Shown: positions 17,259-27,448, numbered from the stretch's first letter. The stretch: 64,000 bases of DNA from Streptococcus oriscaviae (GCF_018137985.1 NZ_CP073084.1:1922001-1986000); one strand, 5' to 3'. Notes: a model not told the origin generated them from the sequence alone. Numbers and translations are program-made.

Positions 17259-17290
17259 GAAGAAGATACTAATTAGAGGAGTAAGAACTC

Positions 17291-18715
17291 ATGACAAAAG
17301 CAAACTTTGGTGTTGTCGGTATGGCAGTTATGGGCCGCAACTTGGCCCTCAACGTAGAGTCACGCGGTTACACCGTAGCAATTTATAACCGTTCAGCAGA
17401 TAAAACAGAAGATGTAGTAGCTAGCAATCCAGGCAAGAAACTGGTACCAAGCTACGATGTAGAGAGCTTTGTAGCTTCTATTGAAAAACCACGCCGTATC
17501 ATGCTCATGGTTCAAGCAGGACCAGGTACAGATGCGACGATTCAAGCTCTTCTGCCACACTTAGATAAAGGGGACATCTTGATTGACGGTGGAAATACCT
17601 TCTACGAAGATACCATCCGTCGCTCTGCTGAGTTGGCTAACTCAGGTATCAACTTCATCGGAACAGGTGTATCTGGTGGTGAAAAAGGTGCCCTTGAAGG
17701 CCCATCCATCATGCCAGGTGGTCAAAAAGAAGCCTATGAATTGGTGGCAGATGTCTTGGAAGAAATTTCTGCAAAAGCCCCAGAAGACGGCGCGCCATGT
17801 GTCACTTACATTGGCCCAGACGGAGCAGGTCACTATGTGAAAATAGTCCACAATGGTATCGAGTATGGTGATATGCAGTTGATTGCCGAGTCATATGACC
17901 TCATGCAACACCTGCTTGGCTTGTCTGTTGAGGAAATGGCAGACATCTTTACTGAGTGGAACAAGGGCGAGTTGGATAGCTATCTGATTGAAATCACAGC
18001 TGACATCCTAAAACGCAAGGACGACCAAGGTCAAGATGGCCCAGTTGTGGACTACATCCTGGACGCTGCAGGAAACAAGGGTACTGGAAAATGGACCAGC
18101 CAATCTTCACTTGACTTGGGAGTGCCACTGTCATTGATTACAGAATCCGTATTTGCTCGCTATATCTCAACTTACAAAGAAGAGCGTGTGGCAGCAAGCA
18201 AGGTTCTTCCAAAACCAGCACCGTTTGCTTATGCAGGCGACAAGGCTGAATTGGTGGAAAAAATCCGTCAAGCCCTCTATTTCTCAAAAATTATGTCTTA
18301 CGCACAAGGCTTTGCTCAATTGCGCGTTGCCTCTAAAGAAAACAATTGGAACTTGCCGTTTGGCGAAATCGCTAAAATCTGGCGTGCAGGATGCATCATC
18401 CGCGCTCGCTTCTTGCAAAAGATTACAGATGCCTACGGACGTGACGAAGACTTGGCCAACCTCCTCTTGGATGAGTACTTCTTGGATGTCACAGCTAAGT
18501 ACCAACAAGCGGTTCGCGAGGTAGTCTGCCTTGCTGTTCAAGCAGGCGTACCTGTACCAACCTTCTCAGCAGCGATCACCTACTTCGATAGCTACCGTGC
18601 TGAGAACTTGCCAGCAAACTTGATTCAGGCTCAACGGGACTACTTTGGTGCCCACACTTATGAGCGCAAAGATAAGGAAGGCATCTTCCATTACTCATGG
18701 TATGATGAAAAATAA
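17291..18715 (+). CDS. gnd: 6-phosphogluconate dehydrogenase (decarboxylating)
   Basis: Pentose-phosphate enzyme of 474 residues that oxidises 6-phosphogluconate to ribulose 5-phosphate with NADP+. The nucleotide motif [11 protein letters not shown] is at the N-terminus, GGNTFYEDT and the signature [12 protein letters not shown] follow near residue 125, and the catalytic Lys is in [11 protein letters not shown] (about 183). The length is normal. It is followed after three bases by the ritR-like regulator, an arrangement also seen in pneumococcus. Confidence 0.97.
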   Translation: MTKANFGVVGMAVMGRNLALNVESRGYTVAIYNRSADKTEDVVASNPGKKLVPSYDVESFVASIEKPRRIMLMVQAGPGTDATIQALLPHLDKGDILIDGGNTFYEDTIRRSAELANSGINFIGTGVSGGEKGALEGPSIMPGGQKEAYELVADVLEEISAKAPEDGAPCVTYIGPDGAGHYVKIVHNGIEYGDMQLIAESYDLMQHLLGLSVEEMADIFTEWNKGELDSYLIEITADILKRKDDQGQDGPVVDYILDAAGNKGTGKWTSQSSLDLGVPLSLITESVFARYISTYKEERVAASKVLPKPAPFAYAGDKAELVEKIRQALYFSKIMSYAQGFAQLRVASKENNWNLPFGEIAKIWRAGCIIRARFLQKITDAYGRDEDLANLLLDEYFLDVTAKYQQAVREVVCLAVQAGVPVPTFSAAITYFDSYRAENLPANLIQAQRDYFGAHTYERKDKEGIFHYSWYDEK

Positions 18716-18718
18716 CCT

Positions 18719-19408
18719 ATGGCCAAAAAGATTCTAATTGCAGGTAGAGAGCGTAACCTGTCTCACTTCGTTTCCATGGAATTGCAGAAGAAGGACTATC
18801 TCGTTGACTATGCTTCAACAGGAAAGGAAGCTCTCTTACTAGCACATGAAACGGACTTTGATTTGATATTGATGAGTTTTCAACTGTCGGACATGTCCAG
18901 CAAGGAACTGTCTAAAGAGTTGCTCAAACTCAAACCCGCTTCTGTTATCATCGTGGCTGTGGATAGTGCAGATGTTGCTGCCCATGGTCAGGACATATTG
19001 ACCTATGCTGTTTCTTATGTTATCAAACCTTTCGTGATTAGTGATTTGGTTGAGCAAGTGACAGCCATCTTTCGCGGGCGGGATTTTATCGACGAAAATT
19101 GCAAACAGGTCAAGCTTCACGCGGCCTACCGTGATTTGAAAATTGATTTCCAAAACCGCACGGTGTCGCGCGGAGATGAGCTCATCAACCTAACCCGAAG
19201 GGAATATGATCTCTTGGCGACGCTGATGAACAGTCCTGAAACCATGAGCCGCGAACAGCTCTTGGATCGGGTTTGGAAATATGAGTCGGCAGCAGAAACA
19301 AATGTTGTGGACGTCTATATCCGTTACCTAAGAGGCAAGCTGGATCTGCCAGGGCAGGAGTCCTATATCAAGACTGTCCGTGGAGTTGGCTATGCCATGC
19401 GGGATTAA
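18719..19408 (+). CDS. ritR: Orphan OmpR-type response regulator, RitR-like, without phospho-acceptor Asp
   Basis: DNA-binding regulator of 229 residues with an N-terminal receiver domain (1-120) and a C-terminal winged helix (LTRREYDLLATLM to VRGVGYAM). No kinase gene lies beside it. At the usual phosphorylation site the sequence reads DLILMSFQL, so residue 53 is Ser instead of Asp. Pneumococcal RitR has Asn there and is switched by oxidation of Cys128; this protein also has Cys at exactly position 128 (DENCKQ). Together with the gnd neighbour this identifies a RitR orthologue, which in pneumococcus represses iron uptake. The Cys128 redox switch is inferred from the match. Confidence 0.88.
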   Translation: MAKKILIAGRERNLSHFVSMELQKKDYLVDYASTGKEALLLAHETDFDLILMSFQLSDMSSKELSKELLKLKPASVIIVAVDSADVAAHGQDILTYAVSYVIKPFVISDLVEQVTAIFRGRDFIDENCKQVKLHAAYRDLKIDFQNRTVSRGDELINLTRREYDLLATLMNSPETMSREQLLDRVWKYESAAETNVVDVYIRYLRGKLDLPGQESYIKTVRGVGYAMRD

Positions 19409-19410
19409 GC

Positions 19411-19447
19411 AAGAGAGATTGGCAAATGCCAGTCTTTCTTTTTTATC
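19411..19447 (+). terminator. Terminator after ritR
   Basis: An imperfect hairpin AGAGATTGGC/GCCAGTCTTT with an AAAT loop is followed by a T-rich run. Confidence 0.75.
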
Positions 19448-19495
19448 TGTCCTATGGTAGAATAAAAAAACAGTAATTGATTAAGGGAACTATCT

Positions 19496-20608
19496 ATGAA
19501 ATCAACATTTAAAGAAAAACTATTGCTGATTGCCTTTGCAGCCCTTGTGCTACTGGCTGTTCTGAATTATTCCTCTCTGCACGAGGGCTTACAAGTCGTT
19601 TTATCCAGTGTCCACTCTCTGTTTATCGGTGCCCTGATTGCCTTTATCCTTAATGTTCCGATGAAAAAGCTGGAAACTCTCTTTGAAAAAGTTTCTTTTT
19701 TAAACAAGGTGAAGCGTCCATTGGCCATCACCAGTGTTTTTATCTGCTTTATCTTGATTGTAACAGCTATTGTGGTGATTGTGCTGCCGACCTTGGTGGC
19801 AACAGTTGCTCAGCTGGTTAATGTCATCAGTGAAGAAATACCAAAATGGATTAAAAACCTCCAAGAAAGCGGCTTTTTGTCCAGCCAACTTGGAAGTCAG
19901 ATCAATGAGTACTTATCTCAATTTACCAATATTTCCAATCTATCCAGCCTAGCTACCAACTTCCTTTACGGTCTGGTCAACAATGTTAGTGGCATTTTCT
20001 CAAATACCATGTCCCTGGTTATGGCTTTCTTCTTTACCATCAGTATTCTGGGCAGTAAGGAACACCTCCAAACCATGTCTCTAAAACTGCTCCATGCCTT
20101 TTTGCCTAAAAAGATTGTTGGCGTCCTTACCTATATCGGTGAAGTGATTGTGGATACCTATGATCGGTTCCTGATGAGCCAAATTGTGGAAGCTGTGATT
20201 ATCGGCAGTCTGGTCTTTATTTCTTATTCACTATCTGGGATTCCTTATGCCAGCATGGCGGGGATTCTGTCAGGGGTTCTTTCCTTTGTGCCTTATATCG
20301 GCCCATTCACTGCCTGCATGATTAGTGCCCTCTTTGTGGCGGTGGAAAACCCTTGGCTGGCCCTCTGGTCGATTGTCCTTTTCCAAATCCTCCAGCTGAT
20401 TGAAGGAAATATCATCTACCCACGGGTTGTAGGACAGTCTGTTGGTTTGCCGACCCTCTTTACCTTATCTGCAGCCCTTATCGGCGGAAACCTCTTTGGT
20501 CTTTTGGGGATGGTCTTTTTCACTCCAATCTTTGCGGTCATCTACCGCCTTGTTCGAGAGTGGGTCAATATCCGCCTCAAGGACAAACAGATTGTCATTG
20601 AAGAATAG
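19496..20608 (+). CDS. AI-2E family permease
   Basis: Membrane protein of 370 residues of the AI-2E/YdbI-like transporter family (PF01594). It has paired hydrophobic helices at both ends and a central amphipathic region (ISEEIPKWIKNLQESG). The family block SGIPYASMAGILSGVLSFVPYIGPF lies near residue 245 and GPRVVGQSVGLPTL-like GYPRVVGQ near 318. Substrates in this family vary (autoinducer-2, Na+/H+ exchange) and cannot be read here. It is a single gene with a terminator after it. Confidence 0.82.
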   Translation: MKSTFKEKLLLIAFAALVLLAVLNYSSLHEGLQVVLSSVHSLFIGALIAFILNVPMKKLETLFEKVSFLNKVKRPLAITSVFICFILIVTAIVVIVLPTLVATVAQLVNVISEEIPKWIKNLQESGFLSSQLGSQINEYLSQFTNISNLSSLATNFLYGLVNNVSGIFSNTMSLVMAFFFTISILGSKEHLQTMSLKLLHAFLPKKIVGVLTYIGEVIVDTYDRFLMSQIVEAVIIGSLVFISYSLSGIPYASMAGILSGVLSFVPYIGPFTACMISALFVAVENPWLALWSIVLFQILQLIEGNIIYPRVVGQSVGLPTLFTLSAALIGGNLFGLLGMVFFTPIFAVIYRLVREWVNIRLKDKQIVIEE

Positions 20609-20610
20609 CT

Positions 20611-20638
20611 AAAAAACCTGCCCAGTGCAGGTTTTTTG
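20611..20638 (+). terminator. Terminator after the AI-2E permease
   Basis: AAAAAACCTGC/GCAGGTTTTTT with a short loop follows the stop codon at once. Confidence 0.88.
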
Positions 20639-20765
20639 GATGCAGAAGTGGGGATGCCTGCCTTCTTCTGGTTTCTCCTTTCCAAGTGTGTTATACTGGA
20701 CAGTATATACTAGATTCTGCCCGCTAGTTTGGCTGTTCTTGGGCGGAAGAAGGAATGGTGAACTT

Positions 20766-22298
20766 GTGAGAAAAATCGGAGTGACAGTTGCTGCTGCCTT
20801 GCAGGGCTTGATAGGTTATGGAGGCCGGTTCTTGTTTGGTCTTCTCTTTTTGTGCACGGTGGTTGTTCAGACCGTTTTGAGGCTGCCCAAGGGAGAGTGG
20901 GCTGATGTGTTGCCCAATACTGTTTGGTCCTTCTTGGTGTTGATTGGACTGCTTGCGGTGACTTACCTGAGTCGAGGTTGGCTAAAGCGTTTTAGCAATC
21001 GGCAGATTTTTATAGCAGGCTGCTTGCTCTATTTGCTGGCTGGACTCGGCTTGATTTTCTTCACAACAGATGTGACCCGCTATGACGCTGCGGCTGTATT
21101 TCGTTCGGCTGTGGAGATGAATGCAGGAGATTATCAGAGTTTAGAGGTGGGAGGCTATCTCTATCGTTATCCCCATCAACTCGGATTGGTTAGTTTTGAG
21201 CGCTTGGTTCTGACCATCATCCCCATACCAAATGCTACGGTGTTTTTTGTTCTCAATCTGGCTATGGTTCTTGGGATTAACTGGGCTAGTTGGCAGCTTG
21301 CCGACCGCTTGTTTGCCAATCGGTCTATCAGTCGCTATACCTTGTTGCTCTCCTTTGCTTTTTTGCCGCAGCTCTTTAATATCCTGTTTGTCTATGGTCT
21401 GATTTTTGGGCTCTTCTTTGCCAGCTTCGGTCTGCTCTTTCTGGTAGATTACCTGCACAAACAGAGGGTGAGAGATGCGGCTTGGGCGACCATTTTCTTG
21501 GTTGTATCCTACTGGATTCGCAATAACTACATCATCCTTCTGGTAGCAGTAGCACTGATTCTCTGCCTAGAATTTCTAAAAAAAGGAATCAAGCAGCACC
21601 TCTTGCTCCTTCTGGCTATCATCAGTTTAGCTTTTGGTCTGAACAAGGCAACAACAGCCTATTATAGCTCGGTCAGCGGCCAAGATTTGCAAGGAATGCC
21701 CAAGATTTCTTGGTTGGCCATGGGCTTACAGGATGTTCCAAACGACATCCGCCAACCCGGCTGGTACAATTATTATGTCCGCGATATTTACAAGGAAACA
21801 GACGGAGATTATGCTGCCATCGAAGCGGCGGCCAAAACCAGTCTTGCAGAAAGGCTGGCCGTCTTTGCCAAGGATCCACTCTATGCCCTAGATTTTTTCC
21901 GGATCAAGCTGCTAACCACCTGGACAGAAGCTAGTTTTGAGTCCATCTTTTCGGGCCCTAGTAAATGGCGGATGCAACCGCATAGGACGGACCTTCTCAA
22001 GGATCTCTATCAGGGAGGGAACTCCTATATCCTTCTGTACCAGTGGTTCCATCCGGTTCTGATGCTAATCTACGGAGGAGCTGCCCTCTTCCTCTGGCTC
22101 AGGAAACCAAAAGAAGAGGAGGTTATTCACCTCTACCCCTACCTCTTTTTAGCAGGCGGGCTGGTCTTCCACCTTTTGTGGGAAACCAAGAGCCAATATG
22201 TTTCTCCTCATGTCTACCTTCTGATTCCCTTTGCAGCAGCAGCCTATGTGATTTTTTGGGAAAAATGGCAGAGCAGAAAAGAGAAAACTTCCTCATAG
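20766..22298 (+). CDS. GT-C type membrane glycosyltransferase (family 39-like)
   Basis: Large membrane protein of about 510 residues with about twelve helices. An acidic external loop after the second or third helix reads TDVTRYDAAAVFRSA, and the conserved YLYRYPHQLGLVSFER motif follows; this is the layout of dolichyl-phosphate-mannose-type (GT-C) sugar transferases, which use lipid-linked sugars outside the membrane. A C-terminal soluble part follows the last helices. I start it at the GTG 20766, 12 bases after AGAAGGAA; the open frame goes further upstream but that part overlaps the terminator at 20611-20638. The acceptor could be a teichoic acid, lipid or protein; nothing nearby tells which. 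Confidence 0.65.
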   Translation: MRKIGVTVAAALQGLIGYGGRFLFGLLFLCTVVVQTVLRLPKGEWADVLPNTVWSFLVLIGLLAVTYLSRGWLKRFSNRQIFIAGCLLYLLAGLGLIFFTTDVTRYDAAAVFRSAVEMNAGDYQSLEVGGYLYRYPHQLGLVSFERLVLTIIPIPNATVFFVLNLAMVLGINWASWQLADRLFANRSISRYTLLLSFAFLPQLFNILFVYGLIFGLFFASFGLLFLVDYLHKQRVRDAAWATIFLVVSYWIRNNYIILLVAVALILCLEFLKKGIKQHLLLLLAIISLAFGLNKATTAYYSSVSGQDLQGMPKISWLAMGLQDVPNDIRQPGWYNYYVRDIYKETDGDYAAIEAAAKTSLAERLAVFAKDPLYALDFFRIKLLTTWTEASFESIFSGPSKWRMQPHRTDLLKDLYQGGNSYILLYQWFHPVLMLIYGGAALFLWLRKPKEEEVIHLYPYLFLAGGLVFHLLWETKSQYVSPHVYLLIPFAAAAYVIFWEKWQSRKEKTSS

Positions 22299-22305
22299 TT
22301 TGCTC

Positions 22306-22338
22306 AGCAAGGAGCCTTTGCTTCTTGCTTTCTTTTAT
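22306..22338 (+). terminator. Terminator after the glycosyltransferase gene
   Basis: AGCAAGGAG/CTTCTTGCT has one mismatch and is followed by TTCTTTTA. Confidence 0.75.
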
Positions 22339-22391
22339 TCTCTTGCAAAATATGATACAATGAAGTGATAATGAGATAATGGAGAAAGAGT

Positions 22392-22865
22392 ATGCGTTGC
22401 CCAAAATGTAATAGTTTGAAATCAAGTGTTGTGGATAGTCGCCAAGCAGAAGACGGCAACACCATTCGCCGTCGCAGAGAATGTGAACAATGCGGCCATC
22501 GGTTTACAACCTATGAGCGAGTAGAAGAAAAAACCCTAGTCGTTGTCAAGAAGGATGGCACCCGCGAACAATTTTCCCGCGAGAAAATCTTTAACGGCAT
22601 CATCCGTTCTGCCCAAAAACGCCCTGTAACCAGCGCGGAAATCGAGGAAGTGGTCAACCGCATTGAGCAGCAGGTTCGCGCACAGAGTGACAGTGAAATT
22701 GAAAGCGATGTGATTGGCAATCTGGTTATGGAAGAACTAGCTGAGCTGGATGAAATTACCTATGTTCGTTTTGCCTCCGTTTACCGCTCCTTCAAGGACG
22801 TAGGTGAGTTGGAAAATTTGCTCAAACAAATTACCAAGGGCAGCAGACACAGAAGACAGGATTAG
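22392..22865 (+). CDS. nrdR: Transcriptional repressor NrdR
   Basis: Zinc-ribbon and ATP-cone repressor of ribonucleotide reductase genes, 157 residues. The zinc ribbon is [17 protein letters not shown] with CEQCGHRF (four Cys), and the ATP-cone covers about residues 49-139 ([16 protein letters not shown]). It binds dATP/ATP and NrdR boxes. It is the first gene of nrdR-dnaB-dnaI, a conserved group in Firmicutes, with dnaB starting three bases after the stop. Confidence 0.96.
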   Translation: MRCPKCNSLKSSVVDSRQAEDGNTIRRRRECEQCGHRFTTYERVEEKTLVVVKKDGTREQFSREKIFNGIIRSAQKRPVTSAEIEEVVNRIEQQVRAQSDSEIESDVIGNLVMEELAELDEITYVRFASVYRSFKDVGELENLLKQITKGSRHRRQD

Positions 22866-22868
22866 TAG

Positions 22869-24032
22869 ATGAAACCAAACGATCTCTATTGTTATGTGAG
22901 AACCACCCCTTTTACAGCAGACTGGTCTAGCTTGAGTCAATGTTACCAGCCGATTATCGGTTTGGATGGCTTTGCACTCTACCATTACCTCCATGCATTT
23001 GTGGATTATGGACAGGGCCGTTATAAATTTAGCCGCATTCTCAACCACTTAGACTTTGGTATGCCCCGTCTTGAGCGGACTTTAGATGTGCTTGAAGCCG
23101 TGGATTTGTTGGAGCGCTACCAGATGGATGGTGCCTACGGTCTTCTCATCAAGCCGCCTTTGTCTACTCAGGCCTTTTTGCATAAGCCTCTGTATCGCCA
23201 ACTATTGACCAAGAAGATTGGGGAGTCTGCTCTGGAACAGCTCAGACTGTTGCGACCGAATCAAGAGCAAAACATCACCAAACGCTTCTCAGATGTCTTC
23301 ACGATTGAAGGGAAAGTGGAGGTGCAAGTGCAAGGTTCAGCAACCAGTGGCTTGGACTGGCAAGCTTTCAAATCCATGATGGCTCGGGATAAACTGCGTT
23401 TTCAGCAGGAAACCGATGATATGATTGCCTTGGAATATCTGGCCGAACAAGAAGGCTGGAACTGGTTGGAACTCTATCAGAAGGCCAAGGAAACAGCTCT
23501 TGACCAAATGATTTCAACCAAGCGCCTGGCCCAAAAAATCCAAGGGTATCACCAAGCTCCGAAAGGAAGTTTGACGGAGCGAGAAGCTGCTCTGGCTCGG
23601 GAAAGTAAGGCCATGACAGCCCTTGAATTTCTAGCCTTTCTCAAGGAAAGTCGCAAGGCGGCAGTGACTGCCTCGGAGCGCAAATGTTTGAAAGATATGG
23701 CGGTTCTGGGGCTTTTAGATGAAGTCATCAATGTCTTGGTTCTTTACAGTCTCAACAAGCTAGACTCGGCCAATCTCAATGAAAAGTATGCTCTCAAGTT
23801 AGCCAATGATTTTTCTTATAAGGGAATTGCCAGCGCAGAAGCAGCCATTCTTTATCTCAGAGAACAGCGAACAAGCAGTAAGCTCCAAAAACCTGCTCAG
23901 GAAGCTGTCAGCAATGTTCCAGAATGGAGCAAAAAAGAAGTCAAAACGAAAACCAGTGCCGAAGGAAAAGCCAAGATGGATGCTCTTCGGCGTCAAATGT
24001 TAGCCAATGAAAACAAAGGAGGTGGCTCATGA
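22869..24032 (+). CDS. dnaB: Replication initiation and membrane attachment protein DnaB
   Basis: Primosomal protein of 387 residues of the DnaB/DnaD family of Firmicutes (not the replicative helicase). It starts with a winged-helix-like region and ends with a DnaD-type helical domain (about 200-345, including ALEFLAFLKESRK and the YALKLANDFSYKGI block). With DnaD and DnaI it helps load the replicative helicase at oriC and at stalled forks. The stop overlaps the dnaI start by four bases (ATGA). Confidence 0.9.
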   Translation: MKPNDLYCYVRTTPFTADWSSLSQCYQPIIGLDGFALYHYLHAFVDYGQGRYKFSRILNHLDFGMPRLERTLDVLEAVDLLERYQMDGAYGLLIKPPLSTQAFLHKPLYRQLLTKKIGESALEQLRLLRPNQEQNITKRFSDVFTIEGKVEVQVQGSATSGLDWQAFKSMMARDKLRFQQETDDMIALEYLAEQEGWNWLELYQKAKETALDQMISTKRLAQKIQGYHQAPKGSLTEREAALARESKAMTALEFLAFLKESRKAAVTASERKCLKDMAVLGLLDEVINVLVLYSLNKLDSANLNEKYALKLANDFSYKGIASAEAAILYLREQRTSSKLQKPAQEAVSNVPEWSKKEVKTKTSAEGKAKMDALRRQMLANENKGGGS

Positions 24033-24925
24033 AATCCGTTCAAGACAAGTTGACCCAAGGTCACAAGAGTCGGAAGTCTTATCAGGAAGTCTATCAGGAA
24101 ATACTGGCAGACGAGGATGTTGCGGCCTTCATTCGTCAAGAGGGGCTCAATCAGGATGAAATCAACCGCTCCATTTCCAAATTCTTTGAATTTGTTAGCC
24201 AGCGAGATAAATTTTTATCTAAGGATGCCTCCTATATCGCAGTTGGCTACCAACCGGTTCTTGTCATGAATCAAGGCTATGCGGACGTGTCCTATCTGGA
24301 AACCGCAGAGCTGGTTGAGCACCGCAGATTAGAAACTATAAAAAATCGCATCCAATTGATTAACCTGCCCGCCTCTCTCCGTCAGGTGACCATCGATGAC
24401 TTGGATTTTGATGATGACTATCGCTTTGAAGTCTACAAGGCCTTGGATGATTTTGTAGAACAAGTCGGGCACAATAACAAAGGGCTTTACCTCTATGGTA
24501 ATTTTGGGATAGGGAAGAGCTATCTGATGGCCTATTTGGCCCACCGTCTTTCTATTGCTCGTCAACTATCTACGACCATGCTGCACTACCCAACCTTTGT
24601 TGTGGACATTAAAAATGCCATTAAGGATGCTTCCGTCAAGGAAAAAATAGACCAGATTAAGACCGCGGAAGTCTTGGTTTTAGATGATATTGGGGCAGAA
24701 CAGCACAGTCCGTGGGTTCGAGACGATGTCTTGCAGGTCATTCTCCAATACCGGATGCAGGAAAACCTGCCGACCTTCTTTACCTCCAATTTCTCTTTTG
24801 CCGATTTGGAGCGCCACTTTGCGGCAGGTCGGACAGGTGATGAAACCTGGCAGGCCAAGCGGGTCATGGAAAGAATTCGTTTCTTAGCCACTGAGATTCA
24901 TTTGCAAGGAGTGAACCGCCGATGA
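24029..24925 (+). CDS. dnaI: Primosomal protein DnaI, helicase loader
   Basis: AAA+ ATPase of 298 residues that loads the replicative helicase. An N-terminal helicase-binding domain (about 1-95) is followed by the ATPase domain with Walker A GNFGIGKSYL (about 155), Walker B VLVLDDIGAE (about 215) and sensor/arginine finger region FTSNFSFADLERHF. It overlaps dnaB and the nitroreductase gene by four bases on each side, so all three are translationally coupled. Confidence 0.94.
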   Translation: MKSVQDKLTQGHKSRKSYQEVYQEILADEDVAAFIRQEGLNQDEINRSISKFFEFVSQRDKFLSKDASYIAVGYQPVLVMNQGYADVSYLETAELVEHRRLETIKNRIQLINLPASLRQVTIDDLDFDDDYRFEVYKALDDFVEQVGHNNKGLYLYGNFGIGKSYLMAYLAHRLSIARQLSTTMLHYPTFVVDIKNAIKDASVKEKIDQIKTAEVLVLDDIGAEQHSPWVRDDVLQVILQYRMQENLPTFFTSNFSFADLERHFAAGRTGDETWQAKRVMERIRFLATEIHLQGVNRR

Positions 24926-25635
24926 ACGAAACAATTGATTTGATGCTTGCGCACACCTCGGTTCGCCGTTTTACCGACCAACCCATTTCAGATGATGAGT
25001 TGAAAGCTATTATCAGTGCAGGACGTGCAGCTTCAAGCTGGAAGAATTTCCAGTCCTATTCGATTATCCTGGTCCAGTCCGAGGAGAAAAAACAGGCTCT
25101 TTATGACTTGGTTTCCCAACCTGCCATTTTGCAGGCTCAGGCCATTCTTGTCTTTGTTGGCGATCATAATCGTGCCAGCAAGGCAGCACAGCTCCACGAG
25201 ATGCCTTTTGATGCCAAGGGAGTGGAAAATCTCCTGATTTCATCTGTGGATGCGGCTTTAGCTGGACAGAATGCCCTGCTTGCGGCAGAAAGTTTGGGCT
25301 ATGGGGGTGTTTTTATCGGCATGATTCGCCATAAAGCAAGGCCCGTAGCAGAACTTTTCCAGTTGCCAGCCTACACCTATCCGATCTTTTGTATCGCCTT
25401 GGGAAAACCAGCAGAGCAACATCCTGTTAAGCCACGCTTGGCTGAGAAAGCTGTCGTATTTTCAGAAGTTTATCAAGAACAAGGGCCTGAGGCCATTCAG
25501 GCTTACGACCAAGTTCAAACAGACTACGCAGGCAGTCGTCAAACGGAAAAATGGTCCCAGCGCATGGTTGCACAATTTAGCCAGCCAGAGCAGCCTGAAA
25601 CCAAGGCTTTGCTGGAAGAACATCAATTATTGTAA
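24922..25635 (+). CDS. NADPH-dependent nitroreductase family oxidoreductase
   Basis: FMN-dependent oxidoreductase of 237 residues in the NfrA/SnrA group. The N-terminal HTSVRRFTDQPI motif binds FMN, AGRAASSWKNFQSY follows, and GYGGVFIGMIRH near residue 132 is the second FMN contact. Such enzymes reduce nitro compounds, quinones or flavins with NADPH. It overlaps dnaI by four bases and precedes der by 16 bases. Confidence 0.85.
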   Translation: MNETIDLMLAHTSVRRFTDQPISDDELKAIISAGRAASSWKNFQSYSIILVQSEEKKQALYDLVSQPAILQAQAILVFVGDHNRASKAAQLHEMPFDAKGVENLLISSVDAALAGQNALLAAESLGYGGVFIGMIRHKARPVAELFQLPAYTYPIFCIALGKPAEQHPVKPRLAEKAVVFSEVYQEQGPEAIQAYDQVQTDYAGSRQTEKWSQRMVAQFSQPEQPETKALLEEHQLL

Positions 25636-25651
25636 TTAGAAAGAGAGTAGT

Positions 25652-26962
25652 ATGGCTCTACCAACTATTGCCATCGTTGGCCGTCCCAACGTTGGAAAAT
25701 CAACCCTATTTAATCGTATTGCAGGTGAGCGGATTTCGATTGTCGAAGATGTGGAAGGGGTGACCCGCGACCGCATTTATGCGACAGGTGAATGGCTTAA
25801 CCGCAAGTTTTCACTTATTGATACGGGAGGAATCGATGATGTAGATGCCCCATTCATGGAACAGATCAAGCACCAGGCTGAAATCGCCATGGATGAAGCA
25901 GACGTCATCGTCTTTGTCGTATCTGGCAAAGAAGGAGTAACGGATGCCGATGAGTACGTTTCCCGCATCCTCTACAAGACCAATAAACCGGTCATTTTGG
26001 TGGTCAACAAGGTGGACAATCCTGAGATGCGCAACGACATCTATGATTTCTATTCACTGGGTCTAGGAGATCCCTACCCGGTGTCTTCAGTCCATGGTAT
26101 TGGAACGGGGGATGTCCTTGATGCCATTGTAGACAACCTGCCGACAGCGGAAGCTAAGGAAAATCCTGACCTCATCAAGTTCAGTTTAATCGGTCGCCCT
26201 AATGTCGGCAAGTCCAGTCTTATCAATGCTATTTTGGGGGAGGAGCGCGTGATTGCCTCTCCGGTTGCAGGAACGACCCGTGATGCCATCGATACCCACT
26301 TTACCGACAGTACCGGTCAAGAATTTACTATGATCGATACGGCAGGGATGCGCAAGTCCGGTAAGGTCTATGAAAATACAGAGAAATACTCTGTCATGCG
26401 GGCCATGCGGGCTATTGATCGCTCTGATGTCGTTTTGATGGTCATCAATGCCGAAGAAGGCATTCGTGAGTACGACAAGCGGATTGCTGGATTTGCCCAT
26501 GAAGCAGGAAAAGGGATTATCATCGTGGTCAATAAGTGGGATACTCTGGAAAAAGACAACCACACCATGAAAAAATGGGAAGATGATATTCGTGACCAGT
26601 TCCAGTACCTGTCTTATGCACCGATTATCTTTGTGTCCGCCTTGACCAAACAACGCCTTCACAAGTTGCCAGAAATGATTAAGACTATTAGCGAGAGTCA
26701 GAATACCCGCATACCATCAGCCGTTCTCAATGACGTCATCATGGATGCCATCGCCATCAATCCAACTCCAACGGACAAGGGCAAGCGACTCAAAATCTTC
26801 TACGCTACTCAGGTCGCAACCAAGCCACCGACCTTTGTGGTCTTTGTCAATGAAGAAGAACTCATGCACTTTTCTTACATGCGTTTCTTGGAAAATCAAA
26901 TCCGCAAGGCCTTTGTCTTTGAAGGAACACCGATTCATTTGATTGCCAGAAAACGGAAATAG
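25652..26962 (+). CDS. der: Ribosome-associated GTPase Der (EngA)
   Basis: Essential GTPase of 436 residues that acts in 50S subunit assembly. It has two tandem G domains: [13 protein letters not shown] (about 9) with NKVD (about 118), and [13 protein letters not shown] (about 182) with NKWD (about 296). A C-terminal KH-like domain ends in the basic LIARKRK. The length is normal. It is preceded by AGAAAGAGAG and followed by a terminator-like hairpin. Confidence 0.97.
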   Translation: MALPTIAIVGRPNVGKSTLFNRIAGERISIVEDVEGVTRDRIYATGEWLNRKFSLIDTGGIDDVDAPFMEQIKHQAEIAMDEADVIVFVVSGKEGVTDADEYVSRILYKTNKPVILVVNKVDNPEMRNDIYDFYSLGLGDPYPVSSVHGIGTGDVLDAIVDNLPTAEAKENPDLIKFSLIGRPNVGKSSLINAILGEERVIASPVAGTTRDAIDTHFTDSTGQEFTMIDTAGMRKSGKVYENTEKYSVMRAMRAIDRSDVVLMVINAEEGIREYDKRIAGFAHEAGKGIIIVVNKWDTLEKDNHTMKKWEDDIRDQFQYLSYAPIIFVSALTKQRLHKLPEMIKTISESQNTRIPSAVLNDVIMDAIAINPTPTDKGKRLKIFYATQVATKPPTFVVFVNEEELMHFSYMRFLENQIRKAFVFEGTPIHLIARKRK

Positions 26963-26981
26963 AGCCGGATTTGGGTTCTAA

Positions 26982-27013
26982 GGAGGAGATAGTGGTTATC
27001 CACCTCCTTTTCT
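26982..27013 (+). terminator. Terminator after der
   Basis: AAGGAGG and CCTCCTT arms with an inner TGG/CCA pairing are followed by TTCTTTG. Confidence 0.7.
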
Positions 27014-27126
27014 TTGTAAACAAGTAAAAGACTGCTAAAATAAGACTTGGAGCCGTCATCACGGTCTGGAACTGATTTGAGTAGGCTGTGTTTGCCAGTG
27101 TTCGTAGGGATTATAAGAGGTTCGGG

Positions 27127-27447
27127 ATGGAATGTATAGGTGAACTGATTGTTGAATATTTGACAGGGCTGGCTGATTTTGATGAAAAGAAGGTTCCTCC
27201 TTTTGGGCTGCGCTATTGGCTTGGTTGGTTAGGGATTTTCATCAATCTTTTAATGCTTGCTCTGCTTGTTTTTGTGCTTGTATTCTCTGTTATTGCTTTC
27301 TTGAAAATGAAGTCTCAGTCTACGGTGCTTGTGACCTTCTTTCTGTTGCCCGTTGTTCTCTTTTGGCTTTGGAAGACAGGAAGTCTGATTAGGAAAATGT
27401 GGCGCCTGACACGTTATTATAAACCGATTGATTCAGAACATCAGTAA
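27127..27447 (+). CDS. Small membrane protein of unknown function
   Basis: Protein of 106 residues with two hydrophobic helices (about 32-58 and 65-83), a short N-terminal cytoplasmic part and a basic C-terminal tail (RKMWRLTRYYK). I do not recognise a family. The ATG at 27127 follows AGAGG by six bases; an in-frame GTG 39 bases upstream is possible. It is a single gene ended by a strong terminator. Confidence 0.55.
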   Translation: MECIGELIVEYLTGLADFDEKKVPPFGLRYWLGWLGIFINLLMLALLVFVLVFSVIAFLKMKSQSTVLVTFFLLPVVLFWLWKTGSLIRKMWRLTRYYKPIDSEHQ

Positions 27448-27448
27448 A

